The position numbers and the translations under genes are program-made. From NCBI GenBank assembly GCA_037445115.1, contig JBBILC010000153.1, positions 1 through 10,621 on the forward strand: a DNA stretch of 10,621 bases. The letters are read 5' to 3'. The notes beneath the pieces are model-generated. The model did no database searches and had not been told where the DNA came from. It was given only the letters and a program-made list of their open reading frames with translations. Of the stretch, positions 1-7,977 are shown in pieces (positions within the stretch are counted from its first letter, which is position 1; each line of letters opens with the position of its first letter). Origin of the DNA: Trichothermofontia sp037445115. GTDB taxonomy: Bacteria; Cyanobacteriota; Cyanobacteriia; B231.

Positions 1-56
1 CGATTAGAGGCTATTTTTTAACACATTTCCTATCATTCAACACTTCTGGGTATTAA
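1..56 (+). pseudogene. Orphan fragment of a PP2C/SpoIIE phosphatase gene (inverted copy of the right edge)
   Basis: Bases 1-48 are identical to the reverse complement of 10573-10620. In the phosphatase gene at the right edge these bases are coding. Read in the same frame from base 3, this left copy gives IRGYFLTHFLSFNTSGY and then a stop at 54-56, so it matches the phosphatase for 15 codons, leaves the homology at base 49 and ends two codons later. It is therefore a broken copy of the gene interior, running in from beyond the left edge, or an artefact of how the contig was joined. The full extent of the repeat is unknown because it touches the window boundary. Confidence 0.55.
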
Positions 57-111
57 CATAATTGCCTAATTATCCGATATCCTTATTCCTCGATCGCCCT
101 GAGGATGCGCT

Positions 112-675
112 ATGTCAGACCCCCCCGACTTTCAATCCCTACCCACCCCCATCCAACGTGCCGCCGCCGGATTTAGGACGGCTGGCTGGGCCGGTTTTTG
201 GGTGCAGGTGGTGCTGGCCGTCGTGGCAACCATTATCCTCCTGTTTGCGGCCACTAGCCGGACCGTTGCTTCCACCAGCCCGGGCAGTGGCTTTGGGGTC
301 TTGTTTGCCATCTGTGGACTCGTAGCCCTCTATGTCAGCATTTTCTGGACCTTTCGCTATACCCGCCTGTCCAAACAACTGCAAACCCCAGATCCGGCCC
401 TCCGCCCCCGCAAAGCCGATACCGTGGAACTCCTGCGCATGGGAGTGATGATCAACCTGATTGGGTTACTGCTGATTATCCTCGGTGCCCAGGCGATCGT
501 CGGTGCCCTGCTGGCCAAATCCCTTTCCCAAGTCCAGGGGTTGGGGGCGCTTGATCCCAGCCGCCAGATCCAATCCCTCGACATCTTTGTGGTCCAGGCC
601 AACACCCACACGATTACGGCCCACTTTGCCGGACTGGTCACCTCCCTCTGGCTCCTCAACCGCCTGAGTCGCTAG
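112..675 (+). CDS. DUF3611 (Tic21/PIC1-like) integral membrane protein
   Basis: This 187-residue protein belongs to the DUF3611 family, which in plants includes the chloroplast inner-envelope protein TIC21/PIC1, linked to protein import and to iron transport; the cyanobacterial role is not settled. Visible features are a short polar N-terminus, a family-like GWAGFWVQ segment at about 25-32, and four hydrophobic stretches at roughly 27-48, 61-80, 109-135 and 166-183, fitting a four-helix protein of the cytoplasmic or thylakoid membrane. A basic loop lies between helices 2 and 3 (about 82-104). The ATG at 112 is chosen because GAGGA at 101-105 sits six bases upstream; an ATG at 105 is out of frame. 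It converges on the kinase gene with only 11 bases between the stops, leaving no room for a separate terminator. Family assignment is firm; transport function is inference from the plant homologue. Confidence 0.85.
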   Translation: MSDPPDFQSLPTPIQRAAAGFRTAGWAGFWVQVVLAVVATIILLFAATSRTVASTSPGSGFGVLFAICGLVALYVSIFWTFRYTRLSKQLQTPDPALRPRKADTVELLRMGVMINLIGLLLIILGAQAIVGALLAKSLSQVQGLGALDPSRQIQSLDIFVVQANTHTITAHFAGLVTSLWLLNRLSR

Positions 676-686
676 ACGATCGCCAC

Positions 687-2273
687 CTACTGCTGACGAA
701 TAATCAGCCCCGTGCGGCGGACCGTGACGGCTACCACAAAATCCGTGACGGTGGTACTGGTGACATCAATCTGATAATTGCCGGGTTTGGGCGATCGGGT
801 GGACCACCGCCGGGTTTGCTGCCCCGCTACCCTACCAGTGGGGTCCTGCACCGTCAGGACTGCGCTTCCTTTAGTCAACTCCACAGTAATTTCCTGCCCT
901 TCTTCGGCTGGTAGGAGATAGCGTTGAATGCGATCGGGAGCCACTTTCCCAGGTAATTCCGTTGGTTCAGATTGATCTGGGGAAACCGCTATCGAAGCTA
1001 CTTCGATCGTAGGACTCGGCAAAGCCGTCGGTTCAGGATCAGGGGTTTCTGGGCTAGGTGAGGGGGATACTCCTGGTGAGGGCGGCGCGGCGTTGGTTGG
1101 CGAAGCGGTAGCGGGGGCAGTGGGGGCAGGCGAAAGGGTGATCGGTGTCGGCGGGGTGCGATTGGCCAATTGGGCAGAGGGCTTCAAGATCGCATTCATG
1201 AGGGCAGATATCCCCATAAACGTCAGGATAATCGCACCAAAGATGATCACTGGCTTAATCCAAACACTCTCCCAAACCGAGTCACTGTTGGCGACGGGCA
1301 CCGGCGTGGACGATGAGGATTTTTGGGTTGGCGTTGGCGTTAACCGCACCGGACGACGGGCGGTTGGTTGCGAAGGTAGGGGCGTTTTGGCCCCAGGGCT
1401 ACCGGGGGCAGCGGCGGGGGCAATCAGTCCGGCCAGCGATCGCAGCACTTGGGCCACCTCCGTCGCTGATTGAAAGCGATTTTGGGGACGGGGACTCAAC
1501 ATCCGATTGAGCACTTGGGCAAACCGGGGATTGATCCGGGGCAATAGGGACTGCCAGTGCCAGGTCATCGTGGTCTCATCCAGGAGCGTTTGGGGTTCCC
1601 GTCCCGTCATCAGGACGATCGCCGTCACCGCTAGGGCATACAGATCACTATTGGGAGAAGCTTTACCCGTTTGTAACTGTTCGGGTGGGGCATAACCCAG
1701 TTTGCCCACAGTGGTTCCCTTCGCTGGTCCTTCCCCCCCCTGGACCTTCCCGGCGAGGTCTTTGACGACGCCAAAATCAATCAGAACCGGCTTTTGATCC
1801 AATTGACGCAAAATAATGTTATCCGGCGAGATGTCGCGATGAATGATGTTCTGTTGATGAATGTGCTGAAGGACAGGTAGGAGTTGCTCAATTAAATGGA
1901 GGACTTCCGCTTCAGAAAAGGGATATTTTTCCGCTTTGCGTTCCTCTAATAGGGCACTGTAGGTGGGTCCCTCGACAAAATCCTGGACTAAGAATAAGCG
2001 CTTGCCCTGTTCAAAGGTGGCGTGAAATTGGGGAATTTGGGGATGGCGAATCTGCCAAAGGACCGCCGCTTCCCGCTGAAATAATTCCCGCGACTTTTGC
2101 AATGCGTAGGCATCGGTTTGGGCCGGGGTATATTCCTTAATCACGCACTTTTCCTGGAAGCGCCCCTGATCCTCGGCTAAATAGGTTCGGCCAAACCCCC
2201 CCTGCCCTAACATTTTGAGCAAGCGATAGCGGTTTTGCAGCAACGTCCCAGGAGGAATCGGGGGGCGGGTCAT
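687..2273 (-). CDS. Membrane-anchored Ser/Thr protein kinase with C-terminal PPC-like domain
   Basis: This 528-residue Hanks-type kinase transfers phosphate from ATP to Ser/Thr of unknown targets. The kinase domain covers about 16-280: glycine loop GQGGFG at 23-28, ATP-binding lysine K46 in VIKEY, catalytic HRDISPDN at 145-152, DFG at 166-168 and APPEQ at 195-199. The catalytic loop has Ser where most kinases have Lys (HRDxK), a variant I recall from cyanobacterial kinases, so activity is still likely. A Pro/Ala/Thr-rich linker leads to one membrane helix at about 341-360, then a second long Pro/Thr/Ser-rich stretch (372-422), then a compact beta-rich domain (about 440-522) resembling bacterial pre-peptidase C-terminal (PPC) domains. 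Kinase inside and PPC-like part in the periplasm is the expected topology, suggesting a sensor. The ATG at 2273 has GGGAGG ten bases upstream (2284-2289 on the complementary strand). The exact Spk subgroup and ligand cannot be told. Confidence 0.92.
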   Translation of the reverse strand: MTRPPIPPGTLLQNRYRLLKMLGQGGFGRTYLAEDQGRFQEKCVIKEYTPAQTDAYALQKSRELFQREAAVLWQIRHPQIPQFHATFEQGKRLFLVQDFVEGPTYSALLEERKAEKYPFSEAEVLHLIEQLLPVLQHIHQQNIIHRDISPDNIILRQLDQKPVLIDFGVVKDLAGKVQGGEGPAKGTTVGKLGYAPPEQLQTGKASPNSDLYALAVTAIVLMTGREPQTLLDETTMTWHWQSLLPRINPRFAQVLNRMLSPRPQNRFQSATEVAQVLRSLAGLIAPAAAPGSPGAKTPLPSQPTARRPVRLTPTPTQKSSSSTPVPVANSDSVWESVWIKPVIIFGAIILTFMGISALMNAILKPSAQLANRTPPTPITLSPAPTAPATASPTNAAPPSPGVSPSPSPETPDPEPTALPSPTIEVASIAVSPDQSEPTELPGKVAPDRIQRYLLPAEEGQEITVELTKGSAVLTVQDPTGRVAGQQTRRWSTRSPKPGNYQIDVTSTTVTDFVVAVTVRRTGLIIRQQ

Positions 2274-2505
2274 GGGCTATCTACCTCCCACAGCAGGAGC
2301 AAAGGGATAGGGATTGATGACTAAACTCTAGCGTATCAAGCTCCCCCTTGCCGGGAGTCTGTCCCTGGGTTGCGCCCTCGCAAACAATACGCGGTAGGAT
2401 AAAACTCAATTGCTGCTCTTAGGGTGGGTGATCGTGGTGAGATCGGCTGTGCCGCCTAGCGCCTATCGGGTCCGTCGTTCGCGCCTACGCCGTTTGGTGC
2501 GCCAG

Positions 2506-3288
2506 ATGGTTGTCCGTTGGCGATCGCTGTGGATTATGGTGTTAGCAGCGTTGCTCCTGTCGGGCTGCGTGCAGTACGAGACAGCCATCCAATTTTCTAG
2601 TCCTCATGCTGGCCAGATGGTGCAATCCATTCGCCTAGGGGAGCAGTTCAGTGCTCTCAGTGGCGAAAGCCAGGACCAATGGTTCCATCAGCTAGAACAA
2701 CGCACCCGCCAAGTTGCTGGGCATACCCACTCCCTCAGCGATCGGGAACTGCAAATTATTATCCCATTTGCTAACGGTCAGGACCTGGCAACCAAATTCA
2801 ACCAGTTTTTTAGCCCCACGGCGGCTGTGGACACCATCGACGGGACCGATCCGCTTACCGGGATCACGTCGCAGTTACGGCTACACCAAAATAATGCGCT
2901 GTTGCTGGTACGGCACCGGTTGATCTATGACCTGGATTTACGATCGCTGGGGTTGGCCTCGGCGGAGGCAACCGCCCTCCTGAATCCGGGAGGGGTGCTG
3001 ACGCTGCAATTTTCGCTGACAACCCCGTGGGGGGCGCGGGCAGAGACCACGAATGCGATCGTGCAGCGCCAAGGGCGAACCCTCACCTGGCATCTGCAAC
3101 CGGGGCAAGTGAACCATATTGAGGCCGTGTTCTGGTTGCCCAGTCCCGTTGGCATTGGTGGGTTAATGATCATCCTGCTGGTGGGGCTAGGGATTTATCT
3201 CAAGGCGCAAAGTGATACCCCTGCAATCGCGCCTCCGACTGAGTTGACCCCCGCGATGGATGCAGCCACCTCGGTCGATCGCGCCTAG
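2506..3288 (+). CDS. DUF3153-type cyanobacterial lipoprotein
   Basis: The frame is open from a TTG at 2410, but the ATG at 2506 is preferred because it gives a textbook lipoprotein signal: a basic start (R4, R6), a hydrophobic core and lipobox LLSGC, with the lipidated cysteine at residue 21. The TTG start would add 32 very basic residues ahead of it. No clear ribosome site precedes 2506, so the start is not certain. The 260-residue product is predicted to be anchored by lipid and again by a hydrophobic helix at about 214-233, followed by a 27-residue polar tail. The body (22-210) resembles the DUF3153 family known from cyanobacteria, which has no assigned function. The gene diverges from the kinase gene and lies 28 bases before the tRNA-Cys gene. 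Confidence 0.75.
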   Translation: MVVRWRSLWIMVLAALLLSGCVQYETAIQFSSPHAGQMVQSIRLGEQFSALSGESQDQWFHQLEQRTRQVAGHTHSLSDRELQIIIPFANGQDLATKFNQFFSPTAAVDTIDGTDPLTGITSQLRLHQNNALLLVRHRLIYDLDLRSLGLASAEATALLNPGGVLTLQFSLTTPWGARAETTNAIVQRQGRTLTWHLQPGQVNHIEAVFWLPSPVGIGGLMIILLVGLGIYLKAQSDTPAIAPPTELTPAMDAATSVDRA

Positions 3289-3291
3289 GTC

Positions 3292-3300
3292 TGGTAGAAT
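3292..3300 (+). promoter_or_regulatory. Extended -10 promoter element for tRNA-Cys
   Basis: TGGTAGAAT lies 16 bases before the tRNA 5' end. It has the TGn extension and a hexamer one base from TATAAT, so transcription would begin about ten bases before the mature tRNA. No good -35 hexamer is visible, as is usual for extended -10 promoters. It begins just after the lipoprotein stop codon. Confidence 0.45.
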
Positions 3301-3316
3301 AGAAGTCCACAGCTAG

Positions 3317-3388
<72 letters not shown>

Positions 3389-3396
3389 TTCGGTCA

Positions 3397-3414
3397 GTTC
3401 ACCCTTGGGTGAAC
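3397..3414 (+). terminator. Hairpin downstream of tRNA-Cys
   Basis: GTTCACCCTTGGGTGAAC is a perfect inverted repeat beginning eight bases after the tRNA. It folds as a seven-base-pair stem with a CTTG loop. No T-run follows, so it is not a classical intrinsic terminator; it could end transcription weakly or mark the 3' processing boundary of the tRNA precursor. Confidence 0.4.
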
Positions 3415-3475
3415 CTAACGTTGTTCCCTGCGAGTGTGCCGCGCAACACCTATCGGGGAACCTTTACCATTACGA

Positions 3476-3481
3476 TATAAT
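3476..3481 (+). promoter_or_regulatory. Possible -10 box (TATAAT) upstream of guaA
   Basis: An exact TATAAT lies 212 bases before the guaA start. There is no recognisable -35 hexamer at the usual distance. If used, it would produce a leader of about 205 bases containing the G-rich motif and the AT palindrome described below. Support rests on the single hexamer. Confidence 0.25.
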
Positions 3482-3522
3482 TCCTTTGGAGTTGATTTAC
3501 ATTTCTTCAACTTTAGGTTGCT

Positions 3523-3603
3523 GGGACAGGGGGCACGGCAGGGGGGGAAGGGGTGTATGCAGTCGATAAGACGCAACATTCTGTGTTTTTCCCTGTGCCT
3601 TCT
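3523..3603 (+). promoter_or_regulatory. G-rich leader segment: G-quadruplex motif with competing hairpin, upstream of guaA
   Basis: Four G-tracts at 3523-3525, 3529-3533, 3541-3547 and 3550-3553 are separated by loops of 3, 7 and 2 bases, meeting the usual G3+N1-7 quadruplex pattern on the guaA-sense strand. Bases 3528-3538 can instead pair with 3593-3603 to form an 11-bp helix with three G-T wobbles, and 3545-3549 can pair with 3589-3593. The two folds share bases and would exclude each other. The stretch 3389-3693 otherwise holds no convincing gene. Regulation of guaA through this segment is inference only. Confidence 0.35.
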
Positions 3604-3617
3604 ACCTGCTAGGGCGT

Positions 3618-3635
3618 ATTTATTTATAAATAAAT
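3618..3635. repeat. Perfect 18-bp AT-only palindrome upstream of guaA
   Basis: ATTTATTTATAAATAAAT equals its own reverse complement. It lies 59 bases before the guaA start in an otherwise mixed-composition region, a place where a dimeric regulator or an easily melted promoter element could sit. It contains TATAAA as a poor -10 candidate with no -35 partner. No known operator consensus is recognised. Confidence 0.45.
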
Positions 3636-3693
3636 CTACGACAACTTAAACAATCTGACTGACGTTTACTCTATCGCGCTAGGGGGCAGACCC

Positions 3694-5322
3694 GTGACTC
3701 TTCAGACTGAATCGCGCTCCATTTCGACCCAAGCCGCTAATGACATCGACCGGCTAGGGTCCCTCGATCGCCAGATGATCGTGATTCTGGACTTTGGTTC
3801 GCAATACTCGGAACTGATTGCCCGTCGTATTCGCGAAACCCAGGTTTACTCAGAAGTTCTCCCCTACCGCACATCGGCAGAACAGCTTAGGCAGTTAGCG
3901 CCCAAGGGGATCATTCTTTCTGGGGGTCCCAATTCCGTATATGACGACCATGCGCCCCAGTGTGATCAGACGATTTGGGATCTGGGGATTCCCATCCTCG
4001 GCGTATGCTATGGGATGCAGTTGATGGTGCAACACCTAGGCGGAGTCGTTGAACGGGCCGATCGCGGTGAGTATGGCAAGGCAGCACTCTACATCGATGA
4101 TCCCACTGACCTGCTGACGAATGTGGAAAATGGCACAACGATGTGGATGAGTCATGGGGATTCCGTGACGGAACTTCCCACTGGGTTTGGACGCTTGGCC
4201 CATACCGAAAATACGCCCTGGGCCGCGATCGCCCACCATGAGCGGAAGCTGTATGGGGTGCAATTCCATCCGGAGGTCGTACATTCGATCGGAGGTTTAG
4301 CCCTAATTCGGAATTTTGTCTATCACATCTGTGACTGTGAGCCGACCTGGACCACCGAAGCCTTTGTGGAGGAGGCCGTGCGCGAGATTCGGGCTAAGGT
4401 GGGGGATAAGCGGGTGTTGCTGGCCCTGTCCGGTGGCGTCGATTCTTCAACGTTGGCTTTTTTGTTACACCGGGCGATCGGGGACCAATTAACCTGTGTG
4501 TTTATCGATCAGGGTTTCATGCGTAAGTATGAGCCGGAGCGCCTGGTGAAGCTGTTTGAGGAGCAATTCCATATTCCGGTGCAGTATGTGAATGCCCGCG
4601 ATCGGTTCTTGGCCGCGATCGCCGGGGTGACGGACCCGGAGGAAAAGCGCAAGCGCATTGGCCATGCCTTCATTCGGTCCTTCGAGGAGGAATCCCGGCG
4701 GCTGGGTCCCTTTGATTACCTGGCCCAGGGGACGCTCTACCCAGATGTAATCGAGTCGGCAGATACAAATATTGACCCGCAAACGGGCGAACGTGTAGCC
4801 GTGAAGATCAAGAGTCACCACAACGTCGGCGGGTTGCCCAAGGATCTGCGGTTTAAGTTGATTGAACCCCTGCGCAAGCTGTTTAAGGACGAAGTGCGTA
4901 AGGTGGGGGCATCGATCGGGCTACCCCAGGAAATTGTCCAGCGCCATCCGTTCCCTGGTCCCGGTCTGGCCATTCGCATCCTGGGTGAGGTAACGGCGGA
5001 GCGACTGGATATTTTGCGCGATGCCGATCTCATCGTGCGCCAGGAGATCAACCGACAGGGCTTGTATTCTGAAATCTGGCAAGCCTTTGCGGTCCTCTTG
5101 CCGATTCGCAGTGTGGGCGTGATGGGGGATCAGCGTACCTATGCCCATCCGATCGTCCTGCGGATTGTCACGAGTGAGGACGGCATGACAGCAGATTGGG
5201 CAAGGGTGCCCTACGACTTCCTAGAAATCGTCTCCAACCGGATTGTGAATGAGGTTCCTGGGGTAAATCGGGTGGTGTACGACATTACCTCGAAGCCACC
5301 AGGAACGATCGAGTGGGAATAG
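3694..5322 (+). CDS. guaA: GMP synthase (glutamine-hydrolysing)
   Basis: This cytoplasmic enzyme of purine synthesis converts XMP, ATP and glutamine to GMP. The 542-residue protein is complete. The class I glutamine amidotransferase domain (about 28-215) carries the nucleophile Cys105 in GVCYGMQ and the His192/Glu194 pair in FHPEVVHS. The ATP pyrophosphatase domain (about 220-415) has the PP-loop SGGVDSS at 246-252. The dimerisation domain follows, with HPFPGPGLAIRILGE at about 418-432, and the protein ends in the conserved GTIEWE. The GTG start at 3694 is supported by AGGGGG at 3681-3686, seven bases upstream, and by a cyanobacterial-style N-terminal extension before RQMIVILDFGSQ. It stands alone on its strand between tRNA-Cys and the convergent ftn2. 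A 13-bp duplication covers its stop codon. Confidence 0.98.
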   Translation: MTLQTESRSISTQAANDIDRLGSLDRQMIVILDFGSQYSELIARRIRETQVYSEVLPYRTSAEQLRQLAPKGIILSGGPNSVYDDHAPQCDQTIWDLGIPILGVCYGMQLMVQHLGGVVERADRGEYGKAALYIDDPTDLLTNVENGTTMWMSHGDSVTELPTGFGRLAHTENTPWAAIAHHERKLYGVQFHPEVVHSIGGLALIRNFVYHICDCEPTWTTEAFVEEAVREIRAKVGDKRVLLALSGGVDSSTLAFLLHRAIGDQLTCVFIDQGFMRKYEPERLVKLFEEQFHIPVQYVNARDRFLAAIAGVTDPEEKRKRIGHAFIRSFEEESRRLGPFDYLAQGTLYPDVIESADTNIDPQTGERVAVKIKSHHNVGGLPKDLRFKLIEPLRKLFKDEVRKVGASIGLPQEIVQRHPFPGPGLAIRILGEVTAERLDILRDADLIVRQEINRQGLYSEIWQAFAVLLPIRSVGVMGDQRTYAHPIVLRIVTSEDGMTADWARVPYDFLEIVSNRIVNEVPGVNRVVYDITSKPPGTIEWE

Positions 5323-5338
5323 CTCCGAGTGGGAATAG
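5310..5338. repeat. Short direct duplication across the guaA stop
   Basis: CGAGTGGGAATAG occurs at 5310-5322 and again at 5326-5338, separated by three bases. The first copy encodes the last residues and stop of guaA; the second lies after the stop. The rest of the 96-base guaA/ftn2 convergent gap shows no strong terminator hairpin. Confidence 0.7.
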
Positions 5339-5418
5339 ATCAAAGCGGGTAACAGCAAGGGCAAGGCTACGGCAACTGACCCGTATTCTCGCCCCCTGTC
5401 CAGATCTCCAACTATCCC

Positions 5419-7830
5419 CTAACCCACCACTTGCATGGATTGAATTCGCCATTCCCCATTTTCTCGTACCAGGGAATACCTAACCCGCAGCGTATCTTGG
5501 TAGGACGATGCTTCATCTAGGCGACCATTTTGATAAAAGGCAGCCTTTTCCCGCACCTGGGCTTCAACTTCCGCCTGGTCCGGATTGTTGGTATCTGGGG
5601 TGATGGTCTCCACCTGGAGGGTATGCTCGTATTCCCCGTGCCAGTTATCGCGTTTAGCATTTTCTGCCTGTTGTCGCCATTGGCTCAGGGCCGGATCAAC
5701 CAGAATCGTCACCAGCTTGTCGGTACTGTGGCCTGATCCCAGGGCTTCTGCCTTGGTCGTCAGCCAAGTATTGATCAACCAGGTGGCGGTTTCCTTATCC
5801 AAAGGCCCCTCCATTGTGGGGCGGAAGGCCGCACTGCCCGATTCCGGCATCACAAACAGAGGCGTATCCAGGGGGACATCCGCTTGCTCTTGCACCAGTT
5901 GCGGCCCCGATAGGGCACGAAAAACCCCGGCTAACCAACCGTAGGTAGCCCGTGCCAGGAGGAGCGTCCCCCCAAGCACCCCCAAACCCAGGAGGCCCAC
6001 TAACAGTAAGCGTCCCAGGCGAGGGGGAGGGGAAGCGCCTGATCGGGCCGGACGGCGGCCCACGGGTCCCTCATCCCGAATCGCATATTCCTGGGGAGGG
6101 GCGTCTGAACCGCTACCAGTAGTGGAACGGGGGGCATGGGTAAAACGGGTCAATTGTTCAGTGGGTGAGCGACTGAACCAGTGATCGTCAGGATTGACAG
6201 GGGTATCCCCGGTTGTTATCCCCGCAGCGGCAGCGGGTTCGGGGAGGGAGGGAATAGACGGAACAGTCCCGCGTCGCACATCCCGGTAGGTGGTGGGGGA
6301 AGGCAAGGTGGGAGCGGGGGCAGGCGGACTGAGGTCAGGCGGGGCCTCTTCCCAGGGGGAAGCCATCTCCCGATCGGGATCATCCCAGGCAAAGGCCGTA
6401 TGGGTTGGGCCAGGTACCGCTGGGGATCGCACAGCGGCCCGATGGGAGCGGCGATCAGGGGGCGTGGGTGTCAGGCTGGCAGCGATCGGGGTCCACTCGT
6501 CTGGAGCTTCATCCTCACTGGGCAGGGCTTCGAGGTATGCCTGTACCTCATCATTGGCAAAGTAAGCCTTCAACTGGGCCACTTGATCCGCCAAATCCCG
6601 AAAATGGGGAAAGACTTCTTCCTGCAACCACCGTTCGCTATACAAACACAGTCCGGGCAGCAGATCAGGAGACCCCTGGGAATGATCGCGGATAAAGGCG
6701 ATCGATTCGTATTCCTGGCTCAGTTCCAGTGCCCGACTGGCCTCTTCAGTTTGTCCCAACAGCAATGCACAGACGGCTTGCTCCAGATGCACATCCTGCC
6801 GCACACTCAGCCGCAGTAACAGTTGTTTGGCCTGCTGGATGAGGGCAGGCTGATATTCGGCAAAGCCCCTGGCAATCAGGGTATAGACCGCCAGGTAGGT
6901 GGCCACCGCCGAGGGCCGTCGGGCTTCCGTTTCAAAGAGGGTTTGTTGTTCCGCCGCTGTCAGATAATCCCGAATCTGTTGGATAAACCGCAGAAAGTCA
7001 TCAACGGTGAGGCCCGAATGGTCATTACCGGTCCCATCAATACCGCCCCGTTCTTGCAACATTTCTTGGAGCAGTTGCAGTCCCTTTTGGCGCTCACTGG
7101 CATTGGCTTCCGGTAGGGCTAACAATTCGAGGATGCGATAGGGCCGTAGTTTATCAAGATCGGCTTGGATTTCGCCCCGCACGCCCGCAAATACCCCCTC
7201 TTGCAACAACAGTGTTTGGCCCGATTGGAGTGAATCGGCAGCCCGTTCGTATTGCCCTTGCTGCCAGTATTCCCGACCCAACTCTAGGTCAGCCAATGCC
7301 AAGGTTAGAACCAGGTCCGATCGCGCAAGATCGGGAATGTCGTCGGCCTCCCGTGGGCGACTGCGGAGGGTCATCACTTGGGGGCGGGCCAGCTTGAGAA
7401 TCAGGTCGTATTCGCCTAACTCGTAGAGGATCAACAAGGCTCCGGGCACATGGTCAGCCTTGACCTCTAGCAAGGGTGGGGCAACGGGTAGGGGAGACGC
7501 GGGGAGACGATCGGCAACTGGGGTCGCGATCGGGGCTTCCAGCGTGGCGGTGCCTGGGTCGGGGGGAGACATCTCCTCCCCCTCCGCCGTTGCCAGGGAG
7601 GTCTCTAGGGGTTGGCCCCGGAGGCGGGCATCATAAAGGCGGCGCTGCTCCGCATTAGCCAGCACGGCATAGGCTTCATCTAATAGCGCTTTGCGACCGG
7701 CGATCGCCGCTTCGGAATATTCCCGACGAGGCAACTGAAGGGCACGATCGTGATGTGCCTGTTGCAGTTGCTCTAGGGTGGCTTGCGGGGGTAAACCCAG
7801 AATGCGATAGTAGTCGAGCGGGATACGCAC
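5419..7830 (-). CDS. ftn2: Cell division protein Ftn2/ZipN (ARC6 homologue)
   Basis: Ftn2/ZipN is the cyanobacterial ancestor of plastid ARC6. It anchors FtsZ filaments to the membrane and recruits other divisome proteins. The 803-residue protein starts with a J-like domain (about 5-72, DYYRILGLPPQATLEQ) that lacks the HPD motif, reading HHDRALQLPRREYS instead, as is typical of this family; it probably no longer stimulates DnaK. Helical, TPR-like segments cover about 125-435, followed by a Pro/Ser/Thr-rich, probably disordered linker at about 440-600, a membrane helix near 606-627 and the C-terminal ARC6-type IMS domain (DUF4101, about 672-801), expected in the periplasm. The GTG start at 7830 begins MRIPLDYYRILG, matching family N-termini; AGGGA lies about nine bases upstream. 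The linker makes it longer than the roughly 630-715 residues I recall for model homologues. It converges on guaA and diverges from pdhA. Confidence 0.95.
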   Translation of the reverse strand: MRIPLDYYRILGLPPQATLEQLQQAHHDRALQLPRREYSEAAIAGRKALLDEAYAVLANAEQRRLYDARLRGQPLETSLATAEGEEMSPPDPGTATLEAPIATPVADRLPASPLPVAPPLLEVKADHVPGALLILYELGEYDLILKLARPQVMTLRSRPREADDIPDLARSDLVLTLALADLELGREYWQQGQYERAADSLQSGQTLLLQEGVFAGVRGEIQADLDKLRPYRILELLALPEANASERQKGLQLLQEMLQERGGIDGTGNDHSGLTVDDFLRFIQQIRDYLTAAEQQTLFETEARRPSAVATYLAVYTLIARGFAEYQPALIQQAKQLLLRLSVRQDVHLEQAVCALLLGQTEEASRALELSQEYESIAFIRDHSQGSPDLLPGLCLYSERWLQEEVFPHFRDLADQVAQLKAYFANDEVQAYLEALPSEDEAPDEWTPIAASLTPTPPDRRSHRAAVRSPAVPGPTHTAFAWDDPDREMASPWEEAPPDLSPPAPAPTLPSPTTYRDVRRGTVPSIPSLPEPAAAAGITTGDTPVNPDDHWFSRSPTEQLTRFTHAPRSTTGSGSDAPPQEYAIRDEGPVGRRPARSGASPPPRLGRLLLVGLLGLGVLGGTLLLARATYGWLAGVFRALSGPQLVQEQADVPLDTPLFVMPESGSAAFRPTMEGPLDKETATWLINTWLTTKAEALGSGHSTDKLVTILVDPALSQWRQQAENAKRDNWHGEYEHTLQVETITPDTNNPDQAEVEAQVREKAAFYQNGRLDEASSYQDTLRVRYSLVRENGEWRIQSMQVVG

Positions 7831-7938
7831 AGTCTATGTCCCTAGCAGTCCAAACATCAGCCTCGAATCCCTAATTCCAGGCAAGGCCGGGGCCATCCGT
7901 CAAGCAATTGCCGAACGAAACAGTCCTTATTGAGCATA

Positions 7939-7954
7939 CACGACCCGAATCGTG
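7939..7954. promoter_or_regulatory. Small inverted repeat in the ftn2-pdhA intergenic region
   Basis: CACGACCCGAATCGTG has five-base arms around six central bases. It lies 109 bases upstream of ftn2 and 140 bases upstream of pdhA, so it could be an operator for either. Short arms make chance occurrence plausible. Confidence 0.2.
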
Positions 7955-7977
7955 CCAATATCATAACGCGTATCTTT

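Noticed and set aside
62..325. An open frame starting at the left edge, overlapping the DUF3611 gene in another frame
   Set aside because: Shadow of the DUF3611 gene; Pro-rich, low-complexity translation and no ribosome site.
2341..2357. CTCCC/GGGAG inverted repeat between the kinase and lipoprotein genes as an operator or terminator
   Set aside because: Only five pairs, no T-run, and unremarkable in GC-rich sequence.
3434..3649. A 71-codon open frame with a GTG start between tRNA-Cys and guaA
   Set aside because: No ribosome site, no recognisable domain, runs through the G-rich stretch and the AT palindrome, and its composition is unlike the neighbouring genes.
6181..6819. A 212-codon open frame on the plus strand opposite ftn2
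   Set aside because: Antisense shadow of the Pro-rich linker and helical region; Gly/Arg-rich product with no domain.
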